From: Synergistaceae bacterium
Lineage (GTDB): Bacteria; Synergistota; Synergistia; Synergistales; Aminobacteriaceae
Direction of reading: 5' to 3'
DNA length: 64,000 bases
Assembly (NCBI GenBank): GCA_017540085.1
Contig: JAFYBQ010000006.1
Span: 1-64,000 of the forward strand
Shown: in pieces, positions 61,889 to 64,000 of the stretch
How positions within the stretch are numbered: the first letter of the stretch is position 1
How the letters are laid out: each line of letters starts with the position of its first letter
Translations under genes and position numbers: made by a program
The notes under the pieces: generated by a model
Seen by the model: only the letters and a program-made list of their open reading frames with translations
Database searches by the model: none
What the model was told of the DNA's origin: nothing

Positions 61889-62932
61889 ATGGGAGTACTG
61901 AAACACTACCGGGACTTGCTTCCCGTAACAGACAAAACGCCCGCCGTAAATCTTGAGGAAGGAATGACCCCGCTAATCTATCTTCCCCGCGTAAGTGAGA
62001 GGCTCGGAATAAAGCTGTACGGAAAATTTGAGGGCTGCAACCCGTCCGGCTCATTCAAGGACAGAGGAATGGTTCTCGCGGTCGCAAAGGCTCTTGAGGA
62101 CGGAAAACGCGCCGTAATTTGTGCGTCAACAGGCAACACCTCAGCAAGCGCGGCGGCATATGCTGCAAGCCAGGGAATCCCGTGCTTTGTGCTGCTTCCC
62201 GCCGGAAAAGTCGCGCTCGGAAAACTGGCGCAGGCTCTCATGTACGGGGCGAAAGTCATCGCGGTGAAGGGGAATTTTGACCGTGCATTAGAGTTAGCGA
62301 GAGAGGGAGCGGAGAAGACCGGGTGCGCGATGGTCAACAGCGTGAATCCCTATCGGCTTATCGGTCAGCGTTCGGGGGCGTGGGAAATCTGCGACGTTCT
62401 CGGACATGCTCCCGACTGGCACGCAATCCCAGTAGGCAACGCGGGCAATATCTCCGCATACTGGGCAGGCTACAACGAGTATCAGAAGCTCGGCAAAATT
62501 TCGTCCCTCCCAAAGATGATGGGATTCCAGGCGGAAGGAGCAGCCCCCCTCGTCTACAACAAGCCATGCCCTAACCCTGAGACAGTCGCAACGGCAATAC
62601 GAATCGGGAATCCCGTAAGCGCACACCTTGCCCGGGCGGCAGTCAGTGAGTCCGGCGGTGAGTTCAACGCGGTAACAGACGATCAGATTTTGGAGGCACA
62701 GAGAATTTTAGCGGCTGAAGGCGGAGTCTTTGCGGAGCCTGCTTCATGCGCCCCCCTCGCGGGACTCCTCAAGCTGAAACGCTCAGGCAGACTCCCGGAA
62801 GGAATCACAGTAACAATGATTCTCACAGGCAACGGACTCAAAGACCCCGACACAGCCATGTCCCAAGTCGGCAAGCCCATCGAGATAAACGACACATTAG
62901 ACGACCTTATGCGGGTGCTTGAAGGAAAATGA
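61889..62932 (+). CDS. thrC: Threonine synthase
   Basis: 347 residues. PLP enzyme: FEGCNPSGSFKDRGM (PLP lysine), ICASTGNTSASAAAYA, IPVGNAGNISAYWAGY and a C-terminal MILTGNGLKDP. Converts O-phosphohomoserine to threonine. AGGAGG 8 bases before the ATG; overlaps thrB by 4 bases. Confidence 0.95.
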   Translation: MGVLKHYRDLLPVTDKTPAVNLEEGMTPLIYLPRVSERLGIKLYGKFEGCNPSGSFKDRGMVLAVAKALEDGKRAVICASTGNTSASAAAYAASQGIPCFVLLPAGKVALGKLAQALMYGAKVIAVKGNFDRALELAREGAEKTGCAMVNSVNPYRLIGQRSGAWEICDVLGHAPDWHAIPVGNAGNISAYWAGYNEYQKLGKISSLPKMMGFQAEGAAPLVYNKPCPNPETVATAIRIGNPVSAHLARAAVSESGGEFNAVTDDQILEAQRILAAEGGVFAEPASCAPLAGLLKLKRSGRLPEGITVTMILTGNGLKDPDTAMSQVGKPIEINDTLDDLMRVLEGK

Positions 62933-63840
62933 TACGGCTGAAAATTCCTGCGACGACGGCGAATCTTGGCTCAGGTTTCGACACTCTCGGAATGGCACTG
63001 AACCTCTACAACATTTTCACGGTGAAAGAAATTCTGCCGGAGGGCGAATACACATCCGAAATTTGCGGCGAGGGGATCGACATTCTCACAGACGCACGGA
63101 AAAATATGCTTGTTACCAGCTACATTAAAGCGTGTGAGGAATGGAGCGTATCACCGAAAGGATTCGCGTTCGAGAGCTGCAACGCCGTCCCTCTGAATCG
63201 CGGACTCGGAAGCTCGTCAACCGCTGTTGTTGCGGGCGTAATAATTGCTGATATATTGTCGGGCGTTAAACATGATGAGGCTGAATTATTGCGTGTCATG
63301 ACGAAAATCGAGGGACACCCGGACAACGTTGTGCCGTGCTTCACGGGCGGGATGACTGTATCATGCTGGGACGGGGAGTCCTTGCGGTATGTCCGTCTTC
63401 CTGCATTGCCGGAGGATTTGAACGTTATCGCGGTTGTTCCTGATTTCGAGGTCAGGACGGAGGAAGCCCGGCGGATATTGCCTGAGAGTGTGCCGTTCCG
63501 TGATGCTGTCTTCAACGTGAGCCACGCGAGTATTTTGTGTGCGGCGTGGGCTATGGGACGCTGGGATCTGCTGAGAGTCGGAATGCAGGACAGATTACAC
63601 CAGGCGCACAGGGCGAAATTATTTCCGGGCGAGACGGGAGAAAAGTTTTTCTCTGAGATAGCCAATCACCCGGATTGCGTTGCGACGGCTATATCAGGTT
63701 CAGGGCCTACGATGATTGCGATTGTTCACGGCCCTGCGGCTAAACTGTCGGAGGCTATGTGCAGGATTTTCACGGAAGGCGGAGCGGCGAGTCATTTCTT
63801 TGTGCTTACCTGCACTGCTTCAGGGGCTTGCGCTGAGTAA
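62929..63840 (+). CDS. thrB: Homoserine kinase
   Basis: 303 residues, GHMP kinase. PATTANLGSGFDTLGMAL, the ATP loop LNRGLGSSSTAVVAG, and the C-terminal AISGSGPTMIAI. Supplies the substrate of the adjacent threonine synthase; ATGA coupling ensures balanced synthesis. Confidence 0.95.
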   Translation: MIRLKIPATTANLGSGFDTLGMALNLYNIFTVKEILPEGEYTSEICGEGIDILTDARKNMLVTSYIKACEEWSVSPKGFAFESCNAVPLNRGLGSSSTAVVAGVIIADILSGVKHDEAELLRVMTKIEGHPDNVVPCFTGGMTVSCWDGESLRYVRLPALPEDLNVIAVVPDFEVRTEEARRILPESVPFRDAVFNVSHASILCAAWAMGRWDLLRVGMQDRLHQAHRAKLFPGETGEKFFSEIANHPDCVATAISGSGPTMIAIVHGPAAKLSEAMCRIFTEGGAASHFFVLTCTASGACAE

Positions 63841-63846
63841 CAAAAA

Positions 63847-63880
63847 TCCCCTCTGACTCATGGCCGGAGGGGAAAAATTT
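63847..63880. terminator. Bidirectional terminator after thrB
   Basis: TCCCCTC pairs GAGGGGA (7 pairs) with A/T runs on both sides, between converging genes. Confidence 0.75.
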
Positions 63881-63884
63881 TGCG

Positions 63885-64000
63885 TCAGTCGTCCCACTTG
63901 TCATATTTGTATATCACCTGAATGAATTTGCTTGTCAGGGAGCTTCCCGGAAATCGTTTCGACATCTCCGGGTTGTATGTCAGTGTTATTGTCGTGTACT
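63885..64000 (-). CDS. Partial gene, C-terminal end only
   Basis: Minus-strand frame open from the window edge to TGA at 63885-63887. The visible 38 codons include EMSKRFPGSSLTSKFIQVIY and end YKYDKWDD. It is truncated by the window edge and too short for family assignment. Confidence 0.5.
   Translation of the reverse strand, partial: YTTITLTYNPEMSKRFPGSSLTSKFIQVIYKYDKWDD

Noticed and set aside
1-64000. tRNA, rRNA or CRISPR arrays
   Set aside because: I saw no cloverleaf with a CCA end, no rRNA-like blocks and no regularly spaced direct repeats in the intergenic regions.

Overview
This is a moderately GC-rich (about 50-55% by eye), gene-dense bacterial chromosome segment with short intergenic gaps, many ATGA start/stop overlaps and strong AGGAGG-type ribosome sites. 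The gene set combines type III glutamine synthetase, an AzgA-type purine permease with adenine deaminase, amino-acid and sugar ABC importers, O-acetylhomoserine sulfhydrylase, cobalamin genes, many exported TPR/Sel1 proteins and DUF1659/DUF2922 proteins. This suggests an anaerobic, amino-acid-using bacterium. My best guess is a Synergistota member of the gut type; this is inference from gene content, and no rRNA or tRNA gene is present to confirm it.

Layout. 67-4902: an AddA-like helicase-nuclease with an iron-staple cysteine pattern, a DUF1275 membrane protein and a YafQ-type toxin gene broken by an in-frame TAG beside a putative antitoxin. 4946-11375: a LamG/SHOCT exported protein, a ribose-type ABC importer (permease, ATPase, binding protein on the minus strand), an exported cupin and a divergent FGGY (sedoheptulokinase-like) kinase. 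11412-20763: exported proteins of unknown role (a Sel1 protein, a CsgG/FlgT-like protein, a proline-rich TPR protein, two tandem paralogues), interrupted by very small ORFs, a DUF1622 protein and a pair of exported thioredoxin-fold paralogues. One paralogue has an in-frame TGA exactly at the first position of the CxxC motif, followed by a SECIS-like hairpin. 20866-22590: an IS200/IS605-type element with a frameshifted tnpA and an intact tnpB.

22652-30503: a 2257-residue fusion of eight tandem family-3 solute-binding units to one permease domain, followed by its ATPase, which carries an extra C-terminal domain. 30548-38128: dprA, gtrA-like, adenine deaminase, purine permease, a DUF1659/DUF2922 pair under a near-perfect promoter with a palindromic operator, and glnN. 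38186-42620 (minus): a cation/proton antiporter, then a translationally coupled set cbiL - membrane protein - GGDEF/PIN-like fusion.

42797-57784: housekeeping operons tig-clpP-clpX-engB-(acetyltransferase) and rpsB-tsf-pyrH-frr-cheR-hypA-like-uvrD-coaE-pepF-cof-lspA-like, with a predicted pseudoknot leader before rpsB. 57820-64000: a coiled-coil membrane protein, metY, a cobalamin adenosyltransferase coupled to argF, a bacterial PARG-like (TIGR02452) protein, thrC-thrB and the end of a minus-strand gene.

The strongest candidates for something undescribed are the eight-module transporter with its fused ATPase, the UxxC thioredoxin-like gene, the GGDEF-PIN fusion in a cobalamin operon, and the exported CsgG/FlgT-TPR-paralogue operon.
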